A model generated the notes under the pieces. That model saw only the letters and a program-made list of their open reading frames with translations. It ran no database searches and was not told the origin of the DNA. 64,000 bases of DNA from assembly GCA_947685225.1 (NCBI GenBank), contig CANTUV010000007.1:11180501-11244500 (forward strand), in the 5' to 3' direction. Made by a program: the position numbers and the translations under genes. Shown here one piece after another: positions 1-11,400 of the stretch (position 1 is its first letter; each line of letters opens with the position of its first letter). The stretch comes from Garcia nutans (taxonomy: Eukaryota; Streptophyta; Magnoliopsida; Malpighiales; Euphorbiaceae).

Positions 1-297
1 TTTGAATTATATATATTAATAATTTTTAAATATTAATTTTTTGACTTTTATTAAAATTTGGTAAATAAATTAATAAACTAAGAATTAGAATAAAAAAATG
101 TAAAAAATTTAATAACTTTTTAGAATTTAATAAATAATATAAAATTTTTATTGAAAAGTTTTTTTTATAGAAATTTATAACAAAAATATAAATTTTATTA
201 TAATTTTAAATATTTAATTTTAGTTTCAATTCGTTTGTATTTTTTTTTTTTTGAGAAAAATTGCCCCTCTTTGATAAATTTTTGGTTCTATCATTGT
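1..297. mobile_element. Possible end of a hAT-like element cut by the window edge
   Basis: The stretch ending at about 297 finishes with GGTTCTATCATTG. Read on the minus strand this starts CAATGATAGAACC, close to the CAGTGGCGGAACC-type ends of plant hAT elements, and a GGGGC tract follows as is common there. The other end would lie outside the window, so no target-site duplication can be tested. The rest is AT-rich with no coding signal. Confidence 0.3.
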
Positions 298-546
298 CTA
301 AATTAATTTAGAAATTTTATACGGGATAATTTGACGTAGATAATCTTTGTTCTTCATGATCTTCCATGAGTTCTCAAGCATTATAATAACTTCAGGCTCT
401 TCCTTAGAAGGCAATATCTCTTGCAATTTCTCACTCTCTGCCCCTATGTCTTTGATGACTTCTTCTTCTTCTTCTTTAATTGATCTAGTTTGAGAGCATC
501 ATAGGTTGTGAAAATGAGAGTGACAAAGACCACATTGACATAGATA

Positions 547-1018
547 CAGTGACAGAACTACTATAAGATCGCGTGGGATCATACGACCCTCTCACTGGTG
601 GTCAGAGGGGAGGGCCATATCTGGCAGCCGGTGTTGGGTAAATCTCAGCCTCCCCATTGATGGAGGCTGAGATTTACTCAGCGGCAATGAGGAGTTGAAG
701 AATCCCTTGCTGTAAATCTAAATTTATTTTTTTTATAATTTAGCCCCTGGTAAAATTATAATTTGCTTTGGCGAAATGATGATATTTCGTCTAAGGCGAA
801 ATTTAAAACATATATATATATATGAAGCGGTGAAGAACAGATTTTTTATTCTTCATCACACTTCGAGCGGCCAGCCAGCAAAGAGAGAGAGAGAGAGAGA
901 GGTGAGGATCGAGGAGCAACTCCAGCCAGCCGGTCGACCACCCACTGGCCACCCCAAGGCAACATGTGTTGAAATTTTGCCCCCCTCCCCTCCTATTTCT
1001 ATCCTAATTCCGCTACTG
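547..1018. mobile_element. Non-autonomous hAT-like element, 472 bp, with perfect 8-bp target duplication
   Basis: The element starts CAGTGACAGAACTACTATA and, on the other strand, CAGTAGCGGAATTAGGATA, with 13 of 19 positions matching. It is flanked by identical 8-bp copies of CATAGATA at 539-546 and 1019-1026. An 8-bp duplication with CAGTGGCGGA-like ends is typical of the hAT superfamily. It carries no transposase, so it would have depended on an autonomous partner. It interrupts the glutaredoxin-family fragment, which supports the boundaries. Inside are a GA-repeat, a poly-C/T stretch and a strong hairpin. Confidence 0.85.
638..677. repeat. Perfect 16-bp hairpin inside the hAT-like element
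   Basis: GTAAATCTCAGCCTCC at 638-653 is followed by an 8-base loop and then its exact reverse complement at 662-677. In a region this AT-rich, a 16-bp perfect GC-containing stem is unlikely by chance. Function is unknown. It may be a remnant of a smaller nested inverted-repeat element. Confidence 0.85.
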
Positions 1019-1107
1019 CATAGATACCACAGTTTCTGCATTGGCAAATTGGCAACGATATCTTCATTAAGTTGTTTTCTAAAAGGTTTAGAGGAAACAC
1101 AACCCAT

Positions 1108-1912
1108 GGATAGATGTTTGTGGGGTTTGCTCTGTTTCCTTCCCCTTCCTTATTTTTGATAGAAAATTGTGATAAGCATTAGAGATTTTTCCCTTTTACA
1201 TTTCTTTTTGTTTTAATTTTGTTTGTTCATTTTTCAAATATTTCAAAATTTTATTAATCAATCAATGGTTTCCCTTTGAGAACATAATAGAAATTATAAA
1301 GGTGGAGACATAATCTAAGTGTGTGTATATATATATGAACCCTGTATATATCACCCGATCAATAATATATAAATAAAATTAATATTTTTTTCTATTAAAA
1401 TTATTTTATTGGTTCGAATTTATAAATACCCGGTCTATAAAAATTTCCACTATATTAAGCAAGGTAGAGTCAATTAATTAATTGGATTATTTATGCTATA
1501 ACAGAATAGGAAAGAAAACTAAGAAAGGTAGACTTGATAGAGATTTCATAAGTATAGTTATTTGCTTAATAAGTTAAAAGAAGATTGACTACTTGTTGAA
1601 TCTAAAGGGTGTATCTTATATAAATGTTAGCTTTCCAGCTTAAGTCCACGTATTTCATTCTCATTCCACCTTTTTTTTTCTGAGCAACCATTCGTTTCAT
1701 CTTTTGATCCTTTCCTTGCATGACCAGTGAAAGTTTCTACGTACCTTTTTTCTATAATAAAATGAATGACTTGGAAAAGGCTAGAAAAAGAGCTAGAAAA
1801 ACACCATGCATTCACATATAAAAACCCAAAAAAAAAAAAGCAAGGTGGAACTGCATGGCCCCAAAATAATTTAACAAATTTATTTTTCCCTACATGAATT
1901 AAATAATTAAGA
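1108..1912. other. Intergenic, no gene seen
   Basis: AT-rich sequence with short (TA)n and homopolymer runs. The open frames here are short, low in complexity and show no recognisable family. Confidence 0.6.
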
Positions 1913-1921
1913 ATAATTATT

Positions 1922-2623
1922 AGAGTTGTAACCAAGTTGAGCTAAGTCAAACCAAGCTAAGCTTTAGAAAACTTAAGCTCGATTAGTCATAAAATAGTTG
2001 AGCTCGATCTCGAACTGAAAAAGAGTCCAAGCCGAACTCAAATTTATATCGATCCAGCTCATATATTATATATTTCGAATTTAAACTCGAGTTTGATTTA
2101 AATAAGTTTAATGAGCTCAAAGAATTTATTCCAGTTTCTATTTTTCATTTATCTTTTCTACATTCTCACAATAGAGATATTAAAATTAACATTTTTATGA
2201 ATGATGAACGATATAATTATATATTAATAAAAATAAAATATTGTACTATTATAATTTTATATTCTATTAGAAATTATTAAATTATTTTATATTTTATGTT
2301 ATTTAATTTATTTATCACATATATCATATATTAATAAATTATATAAATTAAATTAGTTAAAAAATTAATATATTCATATACATAATTTAATTTATATAAA
2401 TTGAATTATGCATATTTCTAATTTAACATAATAAACGAGTTAGCTTGTTAGCCTAACTCATAAGCTTTTTAAATGAGTCAGCTCGTGAGCTAATGAGTCA
2501 AATATTTTTTAACTTGAGTTTGACTCATTTAATAAACGAACAGCTTGAACTCAAATCTGAACGAATTTTTACCGAGTTGAAACCTAAGTCTAACTCAAAT
2601 AGCTTAACTCATTTATAGTTCTG
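1922..2623. mobile_element. MITE-like element of about 700 bp with AGCTCGA-rich ends and 9-bp target duplication
   Basis: The ends read AGAGTTGTAACCAAGTTGAG and, on the other strand, CAGAACTATAAATGAGTTAAG. With one base offset they match at about 16 of 23 positions. ATAATTATT flanks both sides (1913-1921 and 2624-2632). Subterminal regions are rich in GAGCTCGA and GAGTTTGA motifs in both orientations, a pattern common in plant MITEs, around an AT-rich core. The duplication could be 8 bp (hAT) or 9 bp (Mutator), so the superfamily is left open. Confidence 0.6.
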
Positions 2624-2822
2624 ATAATTATTGTCTAATTTCTCAATTTTGATTAAGTTATAACAATTCGGTACTCTTTTAAGTTAAGTTCCTTCCTAAT
2701 TTGCCTCTTTGATTCTCTTGTTTCTTTTTTACTCTTTTTCGTGATTCCCTCCCTCTTATTTGAGGAAGCTCATATAGTGAAGCTAATATTAAGATTTTTG
2801 ATAAGTTAATTGTAGCTTGAAG

Positions 2823-3688
2823 CAGTGGTGGAATCAGAGGGGGGAGGGGGACCCTGCTTGGTTCCACCAATGACCTTTTTATTGGCTTTTTTTTTTTTTT
2901 TGAAATTAGTGTTGACCACCCTCTCCAATAGATAACGAGAAAATTATACTATATAGTACACTTTTTAATTTTTTTTTAAATATTCTATATTTTTAGTATA
3001 TTTTTAATATACTAAATGCATATTCAATATATACTTTTAAAATTTAAATATATCTTTAATATATTAAATGTATATTAAAAATATACCTCTAAAAAAGGGT
3101 ATTTTTAAAATTAAAAGTTGAAAAATGATATTTTTGAAATTAAAATTAGAAAGGGTATTTTTGAAAATATTTTTATTTTTATGGTATTTTTTTTTAAAAA
3201 AAAAACCCCCATAGATAATCAATTAAGCCCACTCCAAAATAAGAAAATGTCATCCCTTCTAGTTTTTATCCATGAACCTTTTTTTTTCAATTTTTCAATT
3301 TTTCTTTTAATTAAATTGAATTTAAAACTCATGTGAAATGTGAACACTTGAGAAATATTGTGGGACTCATATAATTTAATGTAGTGTGATATTTGGTAAG
3401 ATAACTATTATAAATTTAATTTAACTTTTATTTTTCTATTTGTATTATTTAATTTTTCAGTTTAATTTTTTTCTTATAATATGAGAATCTCACTTATAGG
3501 GATAAAATTGATTTTTACCCTACTGTTTAATACATGTCTAATTCAGAAAATTACTCATGTCTAATAATATATAACAATTGAATTAATAATTATATATATA
3601 ACAATTGAATTAACGAGGATAATAGTTAAATTAATTGTTAATATTAAGTTGAGTACCCTGCTCTATAAAATTTTTTATTCCGCCACTG
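2823..3688. mobile_element. Non-autonomous hAT-like element, 866 bp
   Basis: The left end is CAGTGGTGGAAT and the right end, read on the minus strand, is CAGTGGCGGAAT (11 of 12 match). Both ends continue into an ACCCTGCT-like subterminal motif. The flanks GCTTGAAG (2815-2822) and GATTGAAG (3689-3696) match at 7 of 8 bases, a hAT-sized duplication. The interior is AT-rich and has no transposase. Its ends resemble those of the 547-1018 element, so the two probably share a family of transposase. Confidence 0.78.
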
Positions 3689-3696
3689 GATTGAAG

Positions 3697-4839
3697 TTTT
3701 TTTTTATTATTATTATTTTGCATTCATATTAGCTAAATTTCTAAAACAATTGGAAAAAAATCTTCTTACTGATAAAAAGAAAAACAAAATCAATTTTTTA
3801 GGTGTGAAATGTCGAGTTCAAGTGGAATTAATAATCGTTGGTGGGAAGAGAGTTACATGAATAAACTTTGCGATTGCTGGCATTTGAATTTCTAAGTCTA
3901 CTAATAAAAAAAGTACAAGCTTTATTATTATTGTGTTGATAATGCATGTGGTTTTTTTTTTTTTTTGTAACTTTTTAGTAGAGCTACACTGTCGATGCTT
4001 ATGGAAATAAAAAGATTAGTATACTAGGATAGAGTTCACATTCTTGCCTTTTTCTTACCATCCTTAGTCTTTCAATACCTTTTTTTTTTTAAAAGTGATG
4101 GAAATATGCTTTATGGTATTTTCATTTGGATAAAAAAATTTCAATACTACTATACACCCTTTTATATGAATTTATATAGTAATAATGGTATAGAATATGT
4201 AACTCTAGTTTTCGTGGAACGGTTTCACTAGAAAACTTTCTCTAATAGCATTTTCATAATTATGATCAAAAGTCAACATTATAATATGAGCGTATTTTAG
4301 ATCTAATCCAATAAGAAATAGGCTAATGAATCAAACTTATAACTTCATGATAACTTCATGGTGACTTCCATCGGTTTTCAGTCAAATTTTAATTTTTAAG
4401 CTTTCCAAAATATATTTTTTCATATATGATAGCTTTTGGTAAATTTTTCTTTCCTTAATTAATTTTAATAGAAATATCAAATTGAAATATAGTTTGTGAT
4501 ATTTTATTCATCTCGTTGAATTTTATTTTATTTTATTTTTAAGCAGCCAATTGCTTTTTCTTAATAGTTTTTTTTTTTATCGTATTAGGGTTCTTCAAAA
4601 CCCTAAGCCACATATATTATAAGCTTTGAGAATGTGGCAATAATTTTCTGAATTCAATAAAATTTCGATAAAGAAGTTTTCTTTCTTTGTCTATTTTCAT
4701 AAAAGTTTTTAAACTAAAGAGGTTTTTTTTTCCCTTTGAAAAGGCATTTTAAACTAAAGAGGTTAAAAACAATTTAATTTTATTTGTTTTTTAACTTTCG
4801 TTCCGTCAAATAGTTATGGCAATATTCCTCAACATTGGA
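3697..4839. other. Intergenic, no gene seen
   Basis: AT-rich sequence with several poly-T tracts. Around 4580-4680 there is a small AGGGTT/AACCCT inverted repeat followed by an AATAAAAT motif, which resembles a decayed LTR terminator region, but no second LTR or PBS could be placed. No protein similarity was seen. Confidence 0.45.
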
Positions 4840-5409
4840 ATTTTTATATCCAATACGCAACAAGGCATATTTGCATGGCAGTTGAGAAGTTACTCGCCAT
4901 GCACAGTTGCATTTTTTTTTCTCTTAATTAATCTACTACAGATCTCAAAAACCCTTCTAACAACTCAAACTATCATTCTTACTTCGCAATAATGTACAGA
5001 TTCTAAACATTCTAACTAAGATATTAAGAGATTTTCTTTATTGGACAAATTTTGCCTGCCCAAGTACAACCCTTGACAAATCTATCACGCATCCTATCTA
5101 TACATTTCTAACACTATCTCGTAGTTTTACTGGCATAAATCTCCACTTACCCACCCAATTATTGAAAGATTCAGTCGTCTTGTTGGTAATATGGTCACTC
5201 TTAGCTTTTGGTAAAAACGATGCCTAGCTAGCTCACTGAAACAGTGGTACCTTCATCAGGAATTCAAATGCCCAAAAGTCATTCAACATTAATCTAAGGA
5301 ATTGCTCTTTAAAATCCATTGCCTACCACAAATTTGTGGCTGGCAACTGGAAATTTGCTCCTCACTCTTTGATTATCTCATACCTAACGTAACTGAAGTT
5401 AATGAACAA

Positions 5410-5913
5410 TGGGTAAAAAGTATGATAAACTTGTTTAATCTAAGAATGCCCAAACAGATAGATAAAAATAAGAAAAAAATTCATCCGTTGAATTTTATTA
5501 AAGTCTGAAAATTGCCTCCACTTTTTTTAAAGGTTACTATATATAATATTAGAGTTATAAAAACTCTAATTCCAAATAACAAAACTTTTTAAAAGGCATT
5601 GTCAAAGATGAATTACTTATATAAAAAAATAATATTTTTAATGAGACAGATAAAATATCCAAACGGCACTTCGATTCAAGATTCTTACAAAAAATAAATA
5701 AGAAAATAAAAATCTGCTAAAGTTACCATAAAAAAAAAGCATTTTCGGAGATCTAAACATTGAAATTTGACTCATTGGTCTGCTTTTCAATGGGATAGTC
5801 TCCGAAAAAGTCTAATTTGCAACTTTAACTTTTAGCCATAATTACCAAATTAACATTATAGTAGTTTTCTGACAAACTGTTTCATAAAAGCTATATTTCT
5901 TAATTCCACGTCA
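5410..5913 (-). mobile_element. Solo LTR of a Ty3-type element inserted in the MULE
   Basis: This segment aligns along most of its length with the two LTRs at 31893-32440 and 35420-35957. Shared blocks include TCTAAGAATGCCCA, CTCTAATTCCAAATAA, and the end ATTCCACGTCA against ATTCCACATCA. No internal region is attached, which is the usual result of LTR-LTR recombination. It is more diverged than the other two copies and no clear 5-bp duplication remains (AACAA versus ACACC). Orientation is inferred from the element at 31893-35957. Confidence 0.72.
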
Positions 5914-6222
5914 ACACCCATGTTTAATGATGAGAAAACATAAATAAGTGATTAAAAGTAAATAGTATGCTATAATAACTTTCTGCATGTCTGACATAAA
6001 AGTGTAAAGTTTGTCATATGCGCCTCCTCTTGCACACTGGTGTAAGAAATCCATGAAAAATGTTCAGCTTTCTACAATTCAACAACCTCATATGTAAGGG
6101 GAACAATACTTTGTTGCCGTCAACTGTTGCTGCAGAGAGAAAGTAGCCTCCATAAGGCCCCTTAAAATAACATCCATCAAGGGTTATAAAAGGTCTACAA
6201 CCTTCCATAAACCCCAACATCA

Positions 6223-6248
6223 CCCCCCCCCCCCCCCCCCCCCCCCCC
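6223..6248. repeat. Uninterrupted run of 26 C
   Basis: A (C)26 homopolymer directly precedes (on the minus strand) the MULE transposase block. Runs of C/G this long are rare in AT-rich plant DNA. It may be real microsatellite growth or an assembly or sequencing artefact. Confidence 0.9.
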
Positions 6249-6559
6249 TTTCCTTCAAAGTTTCAAGTACATATAAACACAAAAAAAACCTTGCTGAAAG
6301 TGAAAGGATCATCACTATTTCGCCTCTCCTTATGCTACAACTTGACGAATGCACTTAGATTTATGCTCTTCAGAAGTACTTGGGGAGCTATTCATAGCAA
6401 TCATTATGCAAGTCTTCGTTTTCTTTTCTAGCTTTGGCTCTATTCAGTTTGCCATATCTTTGACTAAATCCCCATTTGGTACACAACTTATGCTGCATAA
6501 GGTCATAGGATATTGTGGGATCTGGCTTTAGTCGATTTGCAATATTACTATGTATCCAT

Positions 6560-7400
6560 TGTGTTTGTATTCTTATTTTTGTCGTAAGTCAACCTACTAT
6601 AGGTATGATCATTCTCGAAGGTCTTCACTTTGAAGGTGATACCATCAGCCATCATTTATGCATATATAATCCAATGCACCAGGATCTAAAATCTATGGAT
6701 TAACAGGAGAAGATTTTGTCATACAAAGGAAGAGGACTGTTGTTTTGCAGTTTGATACTGCAAGTACTCACTGTAATATTATCATACTATCGTTGGTCTA
6801 TAGCATCTAGCAAAGAAAGTAGTTCATCTCTATGCGCTAAGTGAGCTACAAGTTAATTAGTCTAAAGTACCTCATGGAGGTCCACCATATAAGGTCCAGC
6901 AAATATCTCAAGTATAACCACTTTTGTCATTATAAAGTGCAATATGACTTGGAGTCTCTTCTTTTTCCATTCTGATAACCACCCTAAGAGCTTTTAGTAT
7001 GCAATGCACAACTAATATAGAAGATTCAATTGCACTAGTATTATTTGGATGCAAAGAAATGCGCAATAGTCGAGTAGACACATCCTTTAACGAGGGAATA
7101 ACAAGACTTGTTAAAATATTATCTGCACAGAACTAAGATCAGATCAGAAGGAAGCCGATCAGTGCTAAGACCATAAAGAACTTGGTTTCTTTTGCCTTTC
7201 TTGTGTACCAACATTCTCAGACAATGACACAACGGAATTAAATTAATCTTTTATTGTTTCAATTTGCCTCAAATACCCTGCCATGCCTTGATGATTTTGC
7301 TGAAGATGAACAATATCAAAGACTACTTTACATATGCATTGCACTTCGTTAATGTATAGGATTTTAGCTTTGGTCTAAACCTTAGAACATGTTTTACAAG
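6560..7400 (-). pseudogene. Ty1/copia gag-protease fragment
   Basis: Three minus-strand segments suggest a copia gag of the UBN2 type. LSTDRLPSDLILVLCR (about 7130-7180), followed by a PSLKDVSTRLLRISL-like stretch, matches the PSLNEVFSRLLR region. YNDKSGYT-stop-DICWTLYGGPP (about 6885-6930) matches the GHTKDTCWKLHGRPP end of the zinc knuckle. SSPVNPWILDPGALDYIC (about 6650-6710) matches the protease WILDSGATDHM motif, with the S and T of DSGAT replaced. Frames and stops show it is dead. It abuts the MULE fragment at about 6540. Assignment is by motif only. Confidence 0.55.
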
Positions 7401-8452
7401 ATTGAAAAAAGAGAGTAAGTTCAGGGTCCAGGGAATTCCATAAAAGGCTACACAATTGACCATCAATTTTAACCCAACTAAATCAAAATTTAGAAACTAA
7501 ATAATAATTTAACCGAAGAATTAATTGCTAACTTCACACATACGACGCTTCCCGCTTTTTAAGGTACCAACATAAAAGAAAATGCGATGCAAGACAAAAG
7601 AATTGTAAGGCCTACTCTCATAGATGGATTCTCATTGACATATATGTATATTGCTATTATTTTACTCCCCGGTATTATTGGAGGACCTCTGATTTTGCTT
7701 AAGCATGACTTGTACCTTGACAATCCCAACATAAAGGGTGAGATCTTGTAGAGTGATGAGCACTTTAAAAAGGCCTGGGAAGCAACAACTTTCTTTAGAC
7801 GGTAAAAAGCAAACTATGTTAGAAGAGAAATCATTAGCATTGTCTATCCTGTTCATATTGTGATGAACCATATACAATCGTAAGATAAAATATATTTAAT
7901 AATGGAGAAGTCATTCAATTGCCTCTTCAGAGTACAAGTTTCACTAATGTTTCTAAGCACTGAGAGCACAGTTGAAGGATTAAAAATCCACCAACAGGGA
8001 AACCCCAATTGCAAGACTTTCTATTTATCATATGCTAAAGTAAACTTTAAAGAACTCAGTGACATTAAGTTGTTCACTTTTTGAGAATATGAGATCACTT
8101 AAACCAAAAGAACACCACTATATGTTTTAACCCCAAATGGCCAAATCAATGATATCATTCAAAACATTCCCAAATATAGGTAGACTGCTTAGCAAAAAGC
8201 GAGCATTTAACAATTATAAGAATTTAACATGTACATATCAATGCTCAGAACGAAATTGAAAACTAAAAAACATGTATATTTATCTTACATCAGTTTTCCT
8301 CAAGATGCTTTGATTTTTGAATTCAAAGTTTGATCTGCTGTTAAACTTTCCCTTTATGCTTTTATGAATGTGAAGAGGGGACTAAAGCCCACCAAATCCT
8401 AAAAATATGAGTTCTAAAAGTTCAGCCTTGACAGTAATCATTCAATGAGTGA
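7401..8452. other. 3' flank of TRM5, no other gene seen
   Basis: This stretch follows the TRM5 stop codon, so part of it is presumably its 3' UTR. A 71-codon open frame on the minus strand at 7662-7877 shows no recognisable domain and is not called. Confidence 0.5.
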
Positions 8453-11400
8453 CTATAAATCTCCTTTTGCAGAATGAACCTTATCAGCGTCATCTTTGAA
8501 ACATGCTTCTGGTAGCCTAAAGCTTAAGCAAAACATTGCCTGCAGGATAAAATAATGTCTAATAAACAAATGAACAGTAACAACCACAGAGGATAGTAGC
8601 ACAAGAGTTTAAATATAGCAGAAAAAAAAGAAGAGAAAAGGAGAGAAAGAGAGGGAGAGAGATTAGAGAATAGGAAGTATAGGAGAGAAATGATCAATAC
8701 TCATTCATATGCCTCCCAAAATTCGGTACAATCTAATTAATAACAGAAAAGGACAAAAATGTTAAAGAGAATCTACCAATACCACCTGCTGACTCACATT
8801 CTCACATTCTGTTATTCAAACATTAGCTGGCCTTACTTACTCATATTTACTTTCCTACCCTTTTTCCTCTTTGAGTACGTGACAATACCTTCCCCTTTGA
8901 GCCATTATTGTCCCAAAGAATGCATGGCTAAAGGAAACTGATGAGCAATGAAGGTAAGATCCTCCCAAGTAGCATCGATAGAAGGTAAGTTGAACTAATT
9001 AACCAGCACTTGCTGAATGTGTTGGTTGTCTCGGAAAACAACCCTTGAGTTGAGAAATTTCTCTGGACCAACCATTATTTCCCCTTCCTCAGTGTTTGGT
9101 AATGCTGTAACTAGCACTACATGTGATCCAACATTCTTGTTCAGCAGTCAGACATAGAAGACTGGGTGTACTCTAGAGATTGCTGGCAGGCGCAACTTGT
9201 AAGCCACTTCCCCTATTCGTTCCAAAACCTCAAAAGGCCCATAATATTTTGCTAATAACTTAATTTTCTTCCTTAATGCAATTGAAGTCTGCCTATACGG
9301 TTGCAGTTTTAATTATACAAAATCTCCCACTGCAAAAACTCGTTCACTTCTTTTCTTATCAGCATACATCTTCATTCACTCTTGAGCCTTTTGTAAATTT
9401 TCTTAAGTAGAGTTTGCACCTGTGCACATTCCAACAACAAATCTTCCACTGCTGCCACTTCAGTTTGAACATTGAGCAATGGTGGTGGAGCAGGAACATA
9501 GCCATACAAGGCTTGGAACGGGGACATCTGAATGGCTGAATGGTAGGTTGTATTATACCACTATTCATCCAATGGCAACCAGTCAACCCACCATTTAGGG
9601 TGCACATGAGACATGCATCTTAAATAAGTTTCTAATGTGCAATTCAACCGCTCGGATTGGCCATCTAATTGAGGATGGTAGGCAGAACTCATGTGAAGTT
9701 AGACCTCAAGAATCCGAAACAGCTCCTTCCAAAACAGGCTTGTAAAGATCTTATCTCTATCGGATAGAATCACTTCAGGCAATCCATGAAGTTTAGCAAT
9801 GTGTTGGAGGAACTGTTTGGCTACCACAACAGCTGAATAAGGGTGTGCAAGGGCAATAAAATGGGCTGATTTTATTAGTTTGTCCACCACCAAGATAATG
9901 TCATAACCTCTGGACCTCGGCAATTGTTCCACAAAATCCATGCTAATGGATGACCAGGCAGTAGGTGGAATGGGCAATGGTTGTAGCAACCCAGGATATA
10001 GACAATGCTCCAATTTGCACTTAATGCAAATATCACATTGTGAAAAACTTTCTTTAAATTGGACCAGTAGAAGTGAGCTTTGAGTTTGTTATATGTTACC
10101 TCGATTCCAGAGTGCCCTCCCAATGGACTATCATAGAATTGTGCTAATAGTTTGCTTTCAAGTCAGCTGAGCTACCAAAAAAGTGTCTCCCATTGTATCT
10201 TAATAGAACCTGCAGAAGTGAATAATGAGGAACCAATGCCGGGGTAGTGACAATTGCTATAATGAGGTCTTGAACCTACTAATCATCTTGATAGGAGAGC
10301 TCAACTTCATGTACCCAGGCTAGAACAATTGTTGAAGCAAAAAGAACACCTCTAATATCCTCTTTTCTGGATAATGCATCAGCTGCCCTGTTTTCCTTTC
10401 CCTTCTTGTAATGTATCTTGTACTCAAGCCCCAAAAGTTTAGTAATTCCTCTTGCTGCACATAAGTATGGAGCCTTTACTCTAGCAAATGCTTTATACTC
10501 TGTTGATCTATGTTGATAATGAAACTTCCCTGCTCCAAGTAGTGCCTCCACTTGGTGACAGCAAAGATAATTGCAAGTAATTCACGTTCATAAGCTGACA
10601 ATCTTTGATTCCGAGGGCTCAATTGCTGGGAAATGAATGCAATCGGTCCGCCTTCTTACATCAATGCTGCTCCTATACCAAAACCACTCGCATCAGATTC
10701 TAGAACAAATGGTTTGGTAAAGTTGGGTAGAGCTAGGACTGGAGCAGTAGTCATAACCTGCTTCAATTGATCAAAGACAAGCTGAGCTTCTGAATTCTAG
10801 TGAAAGGCTTGCTTCTTCAAGAGTGCATTTAGAGGTTTGCAAATAATTCCATACCCCTTGACGAACCTCCTATATATCCAGTTAAACCTAAAAATCCTCT
10901 AAGCTGCTTAAGTTTTAGGAATAGGCCAATCCACCATAACTTGGATTTTAGACATATCATTTGAAACCCCTCTGCAGAAATAATGTAACCCATATATTCT
11001 ACTGATTCACAGCCAAAGACACACGTCTCCTTCTTGGCCAACAATTGTTGCTCACATGATTTGGAATACAATTTCCAAGTGACTATGGTGCTCCTCCCCA
11101 CTTCTACAGTAAACAAGGATATCATCAAAGAAAACTAATACAAACTGTCTCAAGTATGACTGGAATATTTGGTTCATTAAAGGTTAGAAGGTGGTTGGGG
11201 CGTTGGTTAGCCCAAAGGGCATAACCTTGAATTCAAAGTGCCCAACATGTGTTTTGAAGGCTGTTTTATAAGTGTCTGATGGTTTCAGCCTAATTCGATG
11301 ATATTCAGCCCTCAAATCTATTTTAGAGAACACAGTAGTCCCACACAATTCATCCAACAAGTCTTCAATAATTGGAATGGGGTATTTGTTTTTGACAGTT

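Larger units (their letters stand above)
336..1107 (-). pseudogene. N-terminal fragment of a glutaredoxin-domain protein (At3g28850-like), split by a hAT element
   Basis: The minus strand starts at 1107 with MGCVSSKPFRKQL, an N-myristoylation/palmitoylation type N-terminus found in the plant family of glutaredoxin-domain proteins that includes At3g28850 and At5g39865. Reading stops at an insertion (547-1018). Beyond it, at about 480-535, the same strand reads TTYDALKLDQL, and near 340-375 it reads NA, stop, ELMEDHEEQ. These resemble the TYGALKLD and NAWELMEDLEE segments of the family. They lie in different frames and the W codon is TGA, so the copy is dead. The glutaredoxin domain itself is absent, because the sequence below 336 is AT-rich non-coding. 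Family assignment is from memory of the motifs and a BLASTX search would settle it. Confidence 0.55.
4840..6500 (-). pseudogene. Mutator-like (MULE) transposase, decayed and interrupted by a solo LTR
   Basis: Pieces of one MULE transposase lie in order on the minus strand. Near 6380-6500 is a segment like KLCTKWGFSQRYGKLNRAKA, matching the region before the DDE domain. At 6100-6223 is GFMEGCRPFITLDGCYFKGP, the hallmark start of the MULE transposase domain. Near 5970-6000 is FMSDMQKVI, the block with the second catalytic Asp. At about 5160-5200 is SDHITNKTTESFNNWVGKW, the TESFN block. Near 4850-4910 is CAWRVTSQLPCKYA, a SWIM-type zinc finger with spacing C-x-C...C-x-H partly kept (H replaced by Y). 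Frames change and stops occur throughout. The 5410-5913 LTR and a 26-base poly-C run break it further. No terminal repeats were identified. Confidence 0.75.

Noticed and set aside
776..1159. 127-codon open frame on the plus strand
   Set aside because: It runs across the hAT-like element and its boundary into the antisense of the glutaredoxin-family fragment, includes GA-repeat translation, and has no domain.
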